The notes beneath the pieces were generated by a model, which was not told the origin of the DNA, ran no database searches, and saw nothing but the letters and a program-made list of their open reading frames with translations. A stretch of 64,000 nt of DNA from the NCBI RefSeq assembly GCF_008763945.1, contig NZ_VTQH01000002.1, forward strand, positions 157,657-221,656, given 5' to 3'. Position numbers and translations under genes: made by a program. Positions 8,273-17,943 of this stretch are shown piece by piece (within the stretch, counting starts at the first letter, position 1; every line of letters begins with the position of its first letter). This stretch comes from Microbacterium testaceum StLB037. GTDB lineage: Bacteria > Actinomycetota > Actinomycetes > Actinomycetales > Microbacteriaceae.

Positions 8273-9178
8273 TCAGTGCTGCGCAGCGGCCAGCGCCACG
8301 ACCTGGACGGCGGCGTGAGCCACCTCGTCGTTCACGACGCGATAGTCGAACTCGTTCTGAGCCGCGAGCTCGACGCGGGCCGTGCGCAGGCGTCGGGCCC
8401 GCTCCTCGGCATCCTCGGTCCCTCGCCCGACCAGCCGCTGGACGAGCTCGTCCCAGCTCGGGGGCAGCAGGAACACCAGGGTCGCCGACGGGTCGGCAGC
8501 GCGCACCTGGCGCGCGCCCTGGAGGTCGATCTCGAGCAGGGCCGTGCCGCCCTCGGCGAGCACGCGCTCGATCGGCGCGCGCGGGGTGCCGTAGCGGTTC
8601 TTGTTGTGCACCACGGCCCACTCCAGCAGCTCCCCCGAGGCGACCAGACGGTCGAACTCGGCGTCGTCGACGAAGTAGTAGTGCTCGCCCTCGACCTCTC
8701 CCGGCCGCGCGGTGCGCGTCGTCGCTGAGACCGAGAGGTGGATCTCGGGGTAGTTCTCCTTGATGTGCGCGGCGACCGTGCCCTTACCGACCGCGGTGGG
8801 CCCGGCGAGCACGATCAGCCGGCTGCGGCCCTCGCGCGGGCCGGGCTCCGGCCAGCGGGTGTCGAGGTAGCGGCGCAGCGCATCGCGCTGGCGCGTGCCG
8901 AGGCCGCCCAGCCGCTTGACCGGCGAGATCGACAGCGAGGTGAGGATGCGGTCGCGCTTGCTCTCGCCGATCGCGGGGATCGCCGTGAGGAACTCGGTCA
9001 CACGCATCGCCCCGGCCGCCGACAGCGGGTCGGCGAGCCCGCGGCGCAGCAGCTCCTGCGGGGAGATGACGCGGGTCGACACGTCGCGTTTGAGCGCGGC
9101 GCGCTCGCGGCGGGCCTCGACGGCGCGGCGCGACGCGGCGGCGCGGTCGACCTCGGGTGGGCGGCGGGTATCAGCCAT
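8273..9178 (-). CDS. gmk: Integration host factor (mIHF)-guanylate kinase fusion
   Basis: A 301-residue protein in one uninterrupted frame. Residues 1 to about 112 match the actinobacterial integration host factor (mIHF): a basic helix, then [16 protein letters not shown] and [17 protein letters not shown], a helix-turn-helix DNA-binding fold. The rest is guanylate kinase (GMP + ATP to GDP + ADP) with P-loop [10 protein letters not shown] near residue 128, the GMP-binding [20 protein letters not shown] and [12 protein letters not shown]. In Mycobacterium mihF and gmk are adjacent separate genes. The ATG at 9176-9178 overlaps the pyrF stop by 8 nt, making this the last gene of the pyrimidine operon. 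I see no internal ribosome site that would clearly release free kinase. Confidence 0.92.
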   Translation of the reverse strand: MADTRRPPEVDRAAASRRAVEARRERAALKRDVSTRVISPQELLRRGLADPLSAAGAMRVTEFLTAIPAIGESKRDRILTSLSISPVKRLGGLGTRQRDALRRYLDTRWPEPGPREGRSRLIVLAGPTAVGKGTVAAHIKENYPEIHLSVSATTRTARPGEVEGEHYYFVDDAEFDRLVASGELLEWAVVHNKNRYGTPRAPIERVLAEGGTALLEIDLQGARQVRAADPSATLVFLLPPSWDELVQRLVGRGTEDAEERARRLRTARVELAAQNEFDYRVVNDEVAHAAVQVVALAAAQH

Positions 9179-10031
9179 GCAGGGACTCCCGGTAGAGCGC
9201 GGCGCGCTCATCGATACGGGCGGCGAGACGGTCGGGTCCGACCGCGAGGATGCTCCGGCTCTCGTTGGCGACGACGGCGGATGCCACGTAGCCGAACAGG
9301 CGTCGCAGGTCGGCGGGGGCGGCCCCCTGCGCTCCGAAGCCGGGGGCGAGGATGGGCATGCCGGCCAGGGCCACATCTCCCAGGCCGAAGGCCGGACGGT
9401 CGACGGTCGCACCGACCACGACGCCTACGGGACCGAGGGCGCCGGGCGCCCCGATGTTCGCCTGGTTGACGTCGTGCGCGACGCGGGCGGCGACGTGCTC
9501 GTGGTCGCCCACGGCCTGCGCGTCGTCGACGATCGCGCTCTGCAGCGCGCGCGCCTCGGGGTTGCTCGTCGCGGTCAGCACGAACGCGCCCTTGCCGTGG
9601 CCGACGGCGAGCGACAGCGTGTCGCGCAGCGAGTCGGCGCCCATGTAGGGCGACAGGGTCACGGCATCCGCCTCGAGAGGCGAACCGGGTTCGAGCCACG
9701 CGTGGGCGTAGCCCTCCATGGTCGTTCCGATGTCTCCGCGCTTGGCGTCGGCGATCACGAGGAGGCCCGCGTCACGCGCCGCGGCGAGGACGTCCTCGAG
9801 CGCGGCGAAACCGCGAGAGCCGTAGCGCTCGTAGAACGCGACCTGAGGCTTGACCACACCGACCCGGCCCTGGGCCGCCTCGACCGTGCGCAGGCCGAAC
9901 TCGCGCGCGCCCTCGGCCGTGGCATCCAGCCCCCACGCCGACAGCAGGGCGGCGTGGGGGTCGATGCCGACGCACAGGGCGCCGTGACGGCTGAGGGCGG
10001 CGCTGAGTCGCTGCCCGAAAGTGTCGCTCAC
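9171..10031 (-). CDS. pyrF: Orotidine 5'-phosphate decarboxylase (type 2)
   Basis: Last step to UMP: decarboxylates OMP. At 286 residues it is the longer type 2 form. The catalytic Lys/Asp cluster is seen in [18 protein letters not shown], and [12 protein letters not shown] is the N-terminal substrate strand. The start overlaps the carB stop by 4 nt and the end overlaps gmk by 8 nt, so it lies in the middle of a tightly coupled operon. Confidence 0.96.
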   Translation of the reverse strand: MSDTFGQRLSAALSRHGALCVGIDPHAALLSAWGLDATAEGAREFGLRTVEAAQGRVGVVKPQVAFYERYGSRGFAALEDVLAAARDAGLLVIADAKRGDIGTTMEGYAHAWLEPGSPLEADAVTLSPYMGADSLRDTLSLAVGHGKGAFVLTATSNPEARALQSAIVDDAQAVGDHEHVAARVAHDVNQANIGAPGALGPVGVVVGATVDRPAFGLGDVALAGMPILAPGFGAQGAAPADLRRLFGYVASAVVANESRSILAVGPDRLAARIDERAALYRESLHG

Positions 10032-13000
10032 AGGCGTCCCGCGCGATCCGAGGCGTGCTCCTGCAGGCTGCGCACCTCGAAGCCGTTCTTCATCGCACCG
10101 AGGGCGCTGACCGCGGCGCCGAGCACGGCCATCGTGGTGAACAGAGCCTTGTCGGCGGCCACCGCGGCGGCACGGATCTCGTAGCCGTCGGCGCGGGCCG
10201 TGCCACCCGAGGGCGTGTTGACGATCATGTCGATCTCGCCGGCGTTGATGAGGTCGACCACGTTCTGCTGGTCGGAGCCTTGCGTCTCGGAGTACTTCTC
10301 GACGACCTTCACCCGGATGCCGTTGCGCGCCAGGATCTCCGCGGTGCCCTCCGTCGCGAGCAGAGAGAACCCGAGCTCCTGCAGCCGGTGGGCGGGCAGG
10401 ATGACGGCGCGCTTGTCGGCGTCGGCGACCGAGATGAAGACGGTACCGGAGGTCGGCATCCCGCCGTACGCGGCTTCCTGCGACTTCGCGAACGCCGTCG
10501 GGAAGTCGCGGTCGATGCCCATGACCTCGCCCGTCGAGCGCATCTCGGGGCCGAGGACGCTGTCGACGGTCGCGCCGTCGGCGGTACGGAACCGCTTGAA
10601 CGGCAGCACGGCCTCCTTCACGGCGACGGGGGCGTCGAGCGGCACACGCGAGCCGTCCTGCTCGGGCAGCAGCCCCTCGGTGATGAGCTCGGCGATCGTG
10701 TTACCTGCCATGATGCGGCTGGCGGCCTTGGCGAGCGGAATGCCCAGGGCCTTCGACACGAACGGCACCGTGCGGCTGGCGCGCGGGTTCGCCTCGATGA
10801 CGTAGAGCACGCCCGCCGAGATCGCGAACTGCACGTTCAGCAGGCCGCGCACGCCGACGCCCTTCGCGATGGCGAGGGTCGCTTCTCGCACGCGGTCGAC
10901 CTCGGTGCGACCGAGCGAGACCGGCGGGAGCGTGCACGAGGAGTCACCGGAGTGGATGCCGGCTTCCTCGAGGTGCTCCATGACGCCACCGATGTACAGG
11001 TCGGTGCCGTCGAACAGCGCGTCGACGTCGAGCTCGATCGCGTCATCGAGGAAGCGGTCGACCAGAAGCGGCAGACCGGGGCCGATGATCGCCTGGTCGG
11101 CGACGCGCACGAAGTAGTCGCGCAGCGCCTCGGTCGAGTAGACGATCTCCATGCCACGGCCGCCGAGCACGAAGCTCGGGCGCACCAGCACGGGGTACCC
11201 GATCTCCTCGGCCACTTGCGCGGCGCCCTCGACGTCGATCGCGGTGCCGTTGCGGGGCGCCACGAGACCGGCGTCGTCGAGCAGGCGCGAGAACAGCTCG
11301 CGCTCCTCGGCGAGGTCGATCGCCTCGGGGCTCGTGCCGAGGATCGTGTAGCCCGCGGCCTCGATGCCCTTGGCGAGGCCGAGCGGGGTCTGACCGCCCA
11401 GCTGGCAGACGACACCGAGGATCGTGCCCGACTGGCTCTCGGCGTGCAGCACCTCGAGCACGTCCTCGAGCGTCAGCGGCTCGAAGTACAGGCGGTCGCT
11501 GGTGTCGTAGTCGGTCGACACGGTCTCGGGGTTGCAGTTGACCATGACGGTCTCGTAGCCGGCGTCCGACAGGGCGAACGAGGCGTGCACGCACGAGTAG
11601 TCGAACTCGACGCCCTGGCCGATGCGGTTGGGGCCCGAGCCGATGATGACGACCTTGGTGCGGTCGGAGGGCGTGACCTCGGTCTCGGCGTCGTACGAGG
11701 AGTAGTGGTACGGCGTGAGGGCCGGGAACTCCCCCGCGCAGGTGTCGACGGTCTTGTAGACGGGGCGCACGTCGAGGGCGTAGCGCGCCTCGCGCACCTC
11801 GGCCTCGTCGAGCCCGCGGATCTCGGCGATCTGGGCGTCGCCGAAACCGTGCTCTTTCGCGACGCGGAGGGTGTCGGCATCCAACTCCGAAGCCTCGCCG
11901 ATGAAGGCGGCGACTTCGTTGATGAGCACCATCTGGTCGATGAACCAGGGGTCGATCGCCGTGGCGTCGAACGCCTGCTCGGGCGTCGCGCCCTTGCGCA
12001 GCGCCTGCTGCAGCACGACGATGCGGCCGTCGGTCGGGGTCTTCGCGATCTCGAGCAGCTCCTCGACCGAGCGCGACTCCTCGCCCCAGTGGAAGCTCGA
12101 TCCGCGCTTCTCGAGCGAACGCAGCGCCTTCTGCAGGGCCGTGGTGTAGTTGCGACCGATCGCCATCGCCTCGCCCACCGACTTCATGGTGGTGGTGAGG
12201 GTGGTGTCGGCGGCCGGGAACTTCTCGAAGTTGAAGCGCGGAACCTTCACCACGACGTAGTCGAGCGTGGGCTCGAAGCTCGCCGGGGTCACCTTGGTGA
12301 TGTCGTTCGGGATCTCGTCGAGGCGATAGCCGATCGCGAGCTTCGCGGCGATCTTGGCGATCGGGAAGCCCGTGGCCTTCGACGCCAGCGCCGAGGAGCG
12401 CGAGACGCGGGGGTTCATCTCGATCACGATGATGCGGCCCGTCTTCGGGTCCACCGCGAACTGGATGTTGCAGCCACCGGTGTCGACGCCGACGGCGCGG
12501 ATGATGTCGATGCCGATGTCGCGCAGCTTCTGGTACTCGCGATCGGTGAGGGTCAGCGCGGGCGCCACCGTGATCGAGTCGCCGGTGTGCACGCCGACCG
12601 GGTCGACGTTCTCGATCGAGCAGACGACCACCGTGTTGTCGGCGGTGTCGCGCATGAGCTCGAGCTCGTACTCCTTCCACCCGAGGATCGACTCCTCGAG
12701 CAGCACCTCGTTGGTGGGCGAGTCGTGCAGGCCCGCACCGCCGATGCGGCGCAGGTCGGCCTCGTCGTACGCGAAGCCCGAGCCCAGGCCGCCCATGGTG
12801 AACGACGGGCGCACGACCAGCGGGTAGCCGAGCTTCTCGGCGCCGGCGAGCAGCTCGTCCATGGAGTGGCAGATGACGGATGCCGCGACATCGGCGCCCG
12901 CCTCGAGGACGAGCTCCTTGAAGATCTGGCGGTCCTCTCCGCGATTGATCGCGTCGAAGTCGGCGCCGATGAGCTCGACGTCGTACTTCTCGAGGATGCC

Positions 13001-13315
13001 GCGCTTGTGCAGCTGGATCGCCGCGTTCAGCGCGGTCTGTCCGCCGAGCGTGGGGAGAACGGCATCCGGCTTCTCTTTGGCGATGATCGACTCGATGACC
13101 TCGGGGGTGATCGGCTCGATGTAGGTCGCGTCGGCGAAGTCGGGGTCGGTCATGATCGTCGCCGGGTTGGAGTTGACGAGGATGACGCGCACGCCCTCCT
13201 CGCGCAGCACGCGGCACGCCTGGGTGCCGGAGTAGTCGAACTCGCAGGCCTGACCGATGACGATCGGGCCGGAGCCGATGACGAGGACGGAGGTGATGTC
13301 GTCGCGCTTAGGCAT
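10028..13315 (-). CDS. carB: Carbamoyl-phosphate synthase large subunit
   Basis: Makes carbamoyl phosphate from bicarbonate, ATP and ammonia channelled from CarA; feeds both pyrimidines and arginine. The 1095 residues have the usual duplicated ATP-grasp architecture, recognisable by two copies of the N-terminal motif ([20 protein letters not shown] and [17 protein letters not shown]) and by [16 protein letters not shown] / [15 protein letters not shown]. The C-terminal MGS-like allosteric domain follows. The ATG at 13313-13315 is preceded by AGGAGA and overlaps the carA stop by 8 nt. Very long open frames antisense to it are composition artefacts. Confidence 0.97.
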   Translation of the reverse strand: MPKRDDITSVLVIGSGPIVIGQACEFDYSGTQACRVLREEGVRVILVNSNPATIMTDPDFADATYIEPITPEVIESIIAKEKPDAVLPTLGGQTALNAAIQLHKRGILEKYDVELIGADFDAINRGEDRQIFKELVLEAGADVAASVICHSMDELLAGAEKLGYPLVVRPSFTMGGLGSGFAYDEADLRRIGGAGLHDSPTNEVLLEESILGWKEYELELMRDTADNTVVVCSIENVDPVGVHTGDSITVAPALTLTDREYQKLRDIGIDIIRAVGVDTGGCNIQFAVDPKTGRIIVIEMNPRVSRSSALASKATGFPIAKIAAKLAIGYRLDEIPNDITKVTPASFEPTLDYVVVKVPRFNFEKFPAADTTLTTTMKSVGEAMAIGRNYTTALQKALRSLEKRGSSFHWGEESRSVEELLEIAKTPTDGRIVVLQQALRKGATPEQAFDATAIDPWFIDQMVLINEVAAFIGEASELDADTLRVAKEHGFGDAQIAEIRGLDEAEVREARYALDVRPVYKTVDTCAGEFPALTPYHYSSYDAETEVTPSDRTKVVIIGSGPNRIGQGVEFDYSCVHASFALSDAGYETVMVNCNPETVSTDYDTSDRLYFEPLTLEDVLEVLHAESQSGTILGVVCQLGGQTPLGLAKGIEAAGYTILGTSPEAIDLAEERELFSRLLDDAGLVAPRNGTAIDVEGAAQVAEEIGYPVLVRPSFVLGGRGMEIVYSTEALRDYFVRVADQAIIGPGLPLLVDRFLDDAIELDVDALFDGTDLYIGGVMEHLEEAGIHSGDSSCTLPPVSLGRTEVDRVREATLAIAKGVGVRGLLNVQFAISAGVLYVIEANPRASRTVPFVSKALGIPLAKAASRIMAGNTIAELITEGLLPEQDGSRVPLDAPVAVKEAVLPFKRFRTADGATVDSVLGPEMRSTGEVMGIDRDFPTAFAKSQEAAYGGMPTSGTVFISVADADKRAVILPAHRLQELGFSLLATEGTAEILARNGIRVKVVEKYSETQGSDQQNVVDLINAGEIDMIVNTPSGGTARADGYEIRAAAVAADKALFTTMAVLGAAVSALGAMKNGFEVRSLQEHASDRAGRL

Positions 13316-14477
13316 TCTTCTTCTCCTGGGTGGCGAGGACCATCTCGCGGAAGCGGTCGAACAGGTAGTTGGCGTCGTGCGGGCCGGAGGCGGCCTCGGG
13401 GTGGTACTGGACGCTGAACGCGGGGATGTCGAGGGCTCGCAGGCCCTCCACGACGTTGTCGTTGAGGCCGATGTGGCTGACCTCGACGCGGCCGAAGCCG
13501 GCGGGGCTGTCGACGATCTCATCGAGCGGCGCCTCGACGGCGAAGCCGTGGTTCTGCGAGGTGATCTCGACGCGGCCGGTGGTCTTGTCGAGCACGGGCT
13601 GGTTGATGCCGCGGTGACCGAAGGGCAGCTTGTAGGTGCCGAAGCCGAGGGCGCGGCCCAGCAGCTGGTTGCCGAAGCAGATGCCGAAGAAGGGCAGGCC
13701 GTCGCCGAGCACGGCGCGCAGCAGTTCGACGTGCTGGTCGGATGCCGCGGGGTCGCCCGGGCCGTTCGAGTAGAACGCCGCGACCGGCTCGATCGCGCGG
13801 ATCTCGTCGATCGTCGCGGACTGCGGGAACACGTGCACGTCGAACCCGCGGGCGGCGAGGTTGACGATCGTGGACTGCTTCACGCCGAGATCGAGCACGG
13901 CGAGGTTGCCGATGCGCTCGGCGGTCGCGGGGGTCACCTCGACCTCGCTGACCGAGACCTCGGCCGACAGGTTGCGGCCTGCCATGCCCGGTGCTTCGAG
14001 CACGCGACGCAGCTGCTCCTCGGCGTCCAGGTTCGCGGCTTCGCCCGAGAAGACGCCGCCGCGCATGCTGCCCTCGGAGCGGATGCGGCGGGTGACGGCG
14101 CGGGTGTCGATGCCGGAGATGCCGACGATCCCGTCTTCGACGAGCGCGTCGTCGAGCGAGCGATTCGCGCGCCAGTTCGACACCATGCGCGAGGGGTCGC
14201 GTACGACGTAGCCGGCGACCCAGATGCGACGCGACTCGGGGTCTTCGTCGTTCACGCCGGTGTTGCCGATGTGCGGCGCGGTCTGCAGGACGATCTGGCC
14301 GGCGTACGAGGGGTCGGTGATCGTCTCCTGGTAGCCGGTCATGCCGGTGGCGAAGACGACCTCGCCGAGGGTCTCGCCGCGTGCACCGTACGCGCGGCCG
14401 GTGTAACGGGTGCCGTCTTCGAGCACGAGGACGGCGGGATCGCGCGAGAGGCGCGAGGACGGGATCAGGGCGGTCAT
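13308..14477 (-). CDS. carA: Carbamoyl-phosphate synthase small subunit (glutaminase)
   Basis: Class I glutamine amidotransferase that supplies ammonia to CarB. It has 389 residues. The N-terminal CPSase domain begins [20 protein letters not shown]. The triad is visible as [10 protein letters not shown] (nucleophile Cys) and [13 protein letters not shown] (His and Glu). The ATG at 14475-14477 overlaps the preceding gene's stop by 4 nt and the end overlaps carB by 8 nt. Confidence 0.96.
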   Translation of the reverse strand: MTALIPSSRLSRDPAVLVLEDGTRYTGRAYGARGETLGEVVFATGMTGYQETITDPSYAGQIVLQTAPHIGNTGVNDEDPESRRIWVAGYVVRDPSRMVSNWRANRSLDDALVEDGIVGISGIDTRAVTRRIRSEGSMRGGVFSGEAANLDAEEQLRRVLEAPGMAGRNLSAEVSVSEVEVTPATAERIGNLAVLDLGVKQSTIVNLAARGFDVHVFPQSATIDEIRAIEPVAAFYSNGPGDPAASDQHVELLRAVLGDGLPFFGICFGNQLLGRALGFGTYKLPFGHRGINQPVLDKTTGRVEITSQNHGFAVEAPLDEIVDSPAGFGRVEVSHIGLNDNVVEGLRALDIPAFSVQYHPEAASGPHDANYLFDRFREMVLATQEKKNA

Positions 14478-14977
14478 GCGTCGCTTCCTGTCGGGGTGAT
14501 GAGGGGACGGATGGCGTCGGCGAGGGCTTTCGCCGAGGCATCCTGGGGTCGGAGGTAGGTGTCGACGATCGTGTCGTCGTCGATGCGCCAGCTGACGCGC
14601 GTCAAGCCGTCGCGCTCGACCACGCGGTCGATGGCGACCGTGGCCTGAGCGGCGTCGACGAGGCGGTCGCGGGTGAGAGCGATGCGGGGCTGGCCCTGCA
14701 GGTCGAGGGCGACGCCGGCCGAGGTGACGGTGACGTCGACGCGGGAGCGGAAGCCGAGACCCTTGATGGCGAGACGTTCGAGCGGCTCGTCGTGTCGGGT
14801 CGTGGCGACGTAGAAGCCCGAGAAAGAGGCCGTCTCGACGGCGCCTTCGGGCAGCTCCCCCACCGGGGCGGAGTAGCGCGCATCGCGCCGCGTTCGTCGC
14901 ACCCAGGCCCACGCGAGCAGCGCGAGCAGGACGAGGGCCACGCCGATCATCACGACGAGGGCGCCCTCGCGGCTCAC
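14474..14977 (-). CDS. Membrane-anchored PH-like domain protein of the pyrimidine operon
   Basis: A 167-residue protein with one N-terminal transmembrane helix (roughly [17 protein letters not shown]) and a basic stop-transfer stretch [10 protein letters not shown], followed by a soluble beta-rich domain. A gene of this kind lies between pyrC and carA in many actinobacteria, including M. tuberculosis (Rv1382 position), but its role is unknown. The GTG at 14975-14977 overlaps the pyrC stop by 4 nt, and its own stop overlaps carA by 4 nt. The conserved operon position suggests a link to pyrimidine synthesis; that is inference. Confidence 0.85.
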   Translation of the reverse strand: MSREGALVVMIGVALVLLALLAWAWVRRTRRDARYSAPVGELPEGAVETASFSGFYVATTRHDEPLERLAIKGLGFRSRVDVTVTSAGVALDLQGQPRIALTRDRLVDAAQATVAIDRVVERDGLTRVSWRIDDDTIVDTYLRPQDASAKALADAIRPLITPTGSDA

Positions 14978-16296
14978 GCGAGCACTCCGGGAGCGTCGAG
15001 CACGGCACCGTCGACGACGGTCGGGATGCCGGCGCGCACGGTCCAGCGCACCTCGCCGGGCAGCTCCCGGCCGAGGTAGGGCGAGTTGGTGCTGCGGCCC
15101 GCGAGGTCGTTCAGGGCGAAGGCACGCGAGGGACGCGGGTCGTAGAGCGTGAACGTCGCGGGCTGCCCCGCGGCCACGGGCGTGCCGTGGCCGTCGAGGC
15201 GACCGATGCGCGCGGGCGTCTTCGACAGGACGCGCGCGACGTCGGTCCACTCGAGAAGCCCCGTGTCGACCATGGCCTGCTGTACGACGCGCAGGGCGCT
15301 CTCGAGTCCCACCATGCCGTTCGCGGCGGCCGCCCACTCGCAGGCCTTCGCCTCGGTGGGGTGGGGCGCGTGGTCGGTGGCGACGATGTCGATCGTGCCG
15401 TCGGCCAGGCCCTCGCGCACGGCGAGGACGTCTTCTTCGCGGCGAAGTGGAGGGTTGACCTTGAACCGCGCGTCGTAGTCGCGCACGAGCTCGTCGGTCA
15501 GCAGCAGGTGGTGCGGGGTGACCTCGGCGGTGACGTCGACGCCGCGCTTCTTGGCCCAACGGATGATGTCGACCGAACCCGCGGTGCTCAGGTGGCACAC
15601 GTGCAGGCGTGAGCCGACGTGTTCGGCCAGCAGCACGTCACGGGCGATGATCGACTCCTCGGCGACGGCCGGCCAGCCGGTCAGGCCGAGCTCGGCCGAG
15701 ACGGCACCCTCGTTCATCTGGGCGCCCTCGGTGAGTCGCGGGTCTTGCGCGTGCTGGGCGATCACGCCGTCGAACGCCTTCACGTACTCCAGCGCCCGGC
15801 GCATGATGAGCGGGTCGAAGACGCAGAAGCCGTCGTCGCTGAACACGCGGACCCGGGCGCGCGAGTCGGCCATCGCGCCGAGTTCGGCGAGGCGCTCGCC
15901 CTTCTGTCCCACGGTCACGGCACCGATCGGTTGGACGTGCACGTAGCCGGCGGCCTCGCCCAGGGCGAGCTCCTGCTCGACCACGCCCGCCGTGTCGGCG
16001 ACGGGTGAGGTGTTCGGCATGGCGAAGACGGTGGTGAACCCGCCCGCCGCCGCGGCGCGGGAGCCGGTGAGGATCGTCTCGGAGGCCTCGTACCCGGGCT
16101 CGCGCAGGTGCACGTGCAGGTCGACCAGGCCGGGGAGGGCGACGAGCCCGTCGGCGTCGACGACCGTGGCCCCCGCGTGCGACAGGCCGGAACCGGTCTC
16201 GGCGATGATCCCGTCGCGGACGAGGAGGTCGGTGGCATCCCGGCCCTCGATGCGCGCGCCGCGCACCAGAAGCGTCTGGGGGGTGGCGTGGCTCAT
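14974..16296 (-). CDS. pyrC: Dihydroorotase
   Basis: Zn-dependent cyclisation of carbamoyl-aspartate to dihydroorotate. At 440 residues it is the type I amidohydrolase form. Metal ligands are seen in [17 protein letters not shown] (HxH), [14 protein letters not shown], and [16 protein letters not shown] (catalytic Asp). Start and stop overlap pyrB and the membrane protein gene by 4 nt each. Confidence 0.96.
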   Translation of the reverse strand: MSHATPQTLLVRGARIEGRDATDLLVRDGIIAETGSGLSHAGATVVDADGLVALPGLVDLHVHLREPGYEASETILTGSRAAAAGGFTTVFAMPNTSPVADTAGVVEQELALGEAAGYVHVQPIGAVTVGQKGERLAELGAMADSRARVRVFSDDGFCVFDPLIMRRALEYVKAFDGVIAQHAQDPRLTEGAQMNEGAVSAELGLTGWPAVAEESIIARDVLLAEHVGSRLHVCHLSTAGSVDIIRWAKKRGVDVTAEVTPHHLLLTDELVRDYDARFKVNPPLRREEDVLAVREGLADGTIDIVATDHAPHPTEAKACEWAAAANGMVGLESALRVVQQAMVDTGLLEWTDVARVLSKTPARIGRLDGHGTPVAAGQPATFTLYDPRPSRAFALNDLAGRSTNSPYLGRELPGEVRWTVRAGIPTVVDGAVLDAPGVLA

Positions 16297-17261
16297 CGGA
16301 GGTCCTCTTTCTCGGTGTGGGGCCGCTCGCCCGCCAGTAGCAGGTACAGCACGGCCATCCGCACGGAGACGCCGTTCGTGACCTGCTCGAGCACCGTCGA
16401 GCGAGGCGAATCGGCGGCTTCGGCGGAGATCTCCAGACCCCGGTTCATCGGACCGGGGTGCAGGACAATGCTACCGTCCGGCAAAGCCTGCAGACGCCGC
16501 GCGTCGAGACCGTAGCGTCGGGAATACTCCCGTTCAGTCGGGAAATACGCGGCGCTCATGCGCTCGAGCTGGATCCGGAGCATCATGAGAGCGTCCGGAC
16601 CCGCGGCGATCGCGCGGTCGAGGTCGTAGTCGATCTCGACGGGCCAGCCGCTGACGTCCTGCGGAACGAGCGTCGGCGGAGCCACCAGCGTGACGTGGGC
16701 GCCCAGGGTGTGCAGCAGCCACACGTTCGAGCGCGCGACGCGCGAGTGCAGCACGTCGCCCACGATCGTGACCCGGATGCCGCCGAGGTCGCGGCCGCGG
16801 CTGTCGTCGGCGAACAGCCGCTTGCGGATGGTGAACGCGTCCAGCAGCGCCTGCGTGGGGTGCTCGTGCGTGCCGTCGCCGGCGTTGACCACCCCCGCGC
16901 TGATCCAGCCGGAGGTGGCGAGGGTGCGCGGGGCGCCGGACGCGCCGTGGCGGATGACCACGGCATCGGCCCCCATCGCCTGGAGGGTCTGCGCGGTGTC
17001 CTGCAGGGATTCGCCCTTGCTGACGCTCGAGCCCTTCGCCGAGAAGTTGATGACGTCGGCGGAGAGGCGCTTGGCCGCGGCTTCGAACGAGATGCGCGTG
17101 CGGGTGGAGTCCTCGAAGAAGAGGTTGACCACGGTCTTGCCGCGCAGCGTCGGGAGCTTCTTGACCTCGCGACGCTGTGTGTCGGCCATGTCCTCGGCGA
17201 CGTCGAGGATCTCGAGGGCGTCCGCGCGCGAGAGGTGCTGGGTGTCGAGGAGGTGCCTCAT
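16293..17261 (-). CDS. pyrB: Aspartate carbamoyltransferase catalytic subunit
   Basis: Commits carbamoyl phosphate and aspartate to pyrimidine synthesis. From the ATG at 17259-17261 ([18 protein letters not shown]) the product has 322 residues. Carbamoyl-phosphate-binding motifs are [13 protein letters not shown] and [24 protein letters not shown] lies near the C-terminus. No regulatory subunit gene (pyrI) accompanies it. It overlaps pyrR and pyrC by 4 nt each. Confidence 0.96.
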   Translation of the reverse strand: MRHLLDTQHLSRADALEILDVAEDMADTQRREVKKLPTLRGKTVVNLFFEDSTRTRISFEAAAKRLSADVINFSAKGSSVSKGESLQDTAQTLQAMGADAVVIRHGASGAPRTLATSGWISAGVVNAGDGTHEHPTQALLDAFTIRKRLFADDSRGRDLGGIRVTIVGDVLHSRVARSNVWLLHTLGAHVTLVAPPTLVPQDVSGWPVEIDYDLDRAIAAGPDALMMLRIQLERMSAAYFPTEREYSRRYGLDARRLQALPDGSIVLHPGPMNRGLEISAEAADSPRSTVLEQVTNGVSVRMAVLYLLLAGERPHTEKEDLR

Positions 17262-17788
17262 GACTCGATCGTCACCTCCTCGATGCCGTCGATCTCGGCG
17301 AGGCGCACGTTGACGCGCTCGTCGCGGGCGCTGGGGAGGTTCTTGCCCACGAAGTCGGGGCGGATCGGGAGCTCGCGGTGACCGCGGTCGATGAGCGTCG
17401 CCAGACGCACGGCGGCGGGGCGGCCGATGTCCTGCAGCGCGTCGAGAGCGGCGCGGATGCTGCGGCCCGAGAACAGCACGTCGTCGATCAGCACGACGGT
17501 CTTGCCGTCGATGCCGCCCGCGGGGATCTCGGTCTTGCGCGGGGCCCGCGTGGGATTGCGGTGCAGATCGTCGCGGTACATCGTCACGTCGAGCGAGCCC
17601 ACCGGGACGGGTGCGCCGCCGAAGTCGCCGACCAGGGGGCCGATCCTGTTCGCGAGTGTCACACCGCGGGTCGGGATGCCGAGGAGGACGAGTCCTTGCG
17701 GTCCCTTGTTGGACTCCAGGATCTCGTGCGAGATGCGCGTCAAAGCGCGGGCGATATCGGCATCGTGCATGACGGTGCGCGTATTCAT
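17258..17788 (-). CDS. pyrR: PyrR bifunctional regulator / uracil phosphoribosyltransferase
   Basis: RNA-binding regulator that senses UMP/UTP and also has weak uracil phosphoribosyltransferase activity. The 176 residues from the ATG at 17786-17788 contain the PRPP loop [18 protein letters not shown] and the conserved [10 protein letters not shown] and [21 protein letters not shown] lies about 7 nt upstream of the start and overlaps the end of a PyrR-binding hairpin, so PyrR probably represses its own translation and that of the downstream genes. First gene of the pyr operon. Confidence 0.96.
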   Translation of the reverse strand: MNTRTVMHDADIARALTRISHEILESNKGPQGLVLLGIPTRGVTLANRIGPLVGDFGGAPVPVGSLDVTMYRDDLHRNPTRAPRKTEIPAGGIDGKTVVLIDDVLFSGRSIRAALDALQDIGRPAAVRLATLIDRGHRELPIRPDFVGKNLPSARDERVNVRLAEIDGIEEVTIES

Positions 17789-17797
17789 CCGCCGCTC

Positions 17798-17828
17798 CCT
17801 TCTCCGCCTCACGGGACGGGGTTAAAGG
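17798..17828 (-). promoter_or_regulatory. PyrR-binding RNA hairpin in the pyrR leader
   Basis: Read on the minus strand, the 5' arm CCTTTAACCCCG is followed by loop TCCCGTGAGG and the 3' arm CGGAGAAGG. Pairs: CCTT with AAGG and CCG with CGG. The loop and flanks match the known PyrR anti-antiterminator consensus (purine-rich ..TCC.G.GAGG..). It ends only a few bases before the pyrR ribosome site and no terminator follows, which favours translational repression as described for mycobacteria rather than attenuation. Confidence 0.8.
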
Positions 17829-17847
17829 TTGCTGTGGTTCGGCGTCG

Positions 17848-17853
17848 AGTCTA
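17848..17853 (-). promoter_or_regulatory. Candidate -10 box of the pyr operon
   Basis: TAGACT on the minus strand, 65 nt before the pyrR start. Transcription from here would place the PyrR hairpin about 15 nt into the leader. No convincing -35 is seen at 17-18 nt spacing, which is common for actinobacterial promoters. Confidence 0.45.
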
Positions 17854-17927
17854 GCGGGTGGGGGCGGGTGAATCCTGAGCGCGATCGGGTGGTGTCGTGG
17901 TTCCGCCCTGGCGATCTGGTCTTCGCG

Positions 17928-17943
17928 TTCGTACATTTGTTCT
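17928..17943 (+). promoter_or_regulatory. LexA (SOS)-box-like dyad before the HNH gene
   Basis: TTCGTACATTTGTTCT resembles the actinobacterial SOS consensus CGAAC-N4-GTTCG: the right half is GTTC and the left half, CGTAC, has one change. It directly abuts the ATG at 17944, so bound LexA would block transcription or translation start. A closely similar box lies before ruvA in this window. Confidence 0.5.

Noticed and set aside
10055..13417. Very long open frame (over 1100 codons) on the plus strand antisense to carB, and a 999-codon one at 1047-4046
   Set aside because: Their translations are Arg/Gly/Asp/Val-rich with no family motif, and they exactly mirror conserved genes. This is the usual result of high third-position GC.
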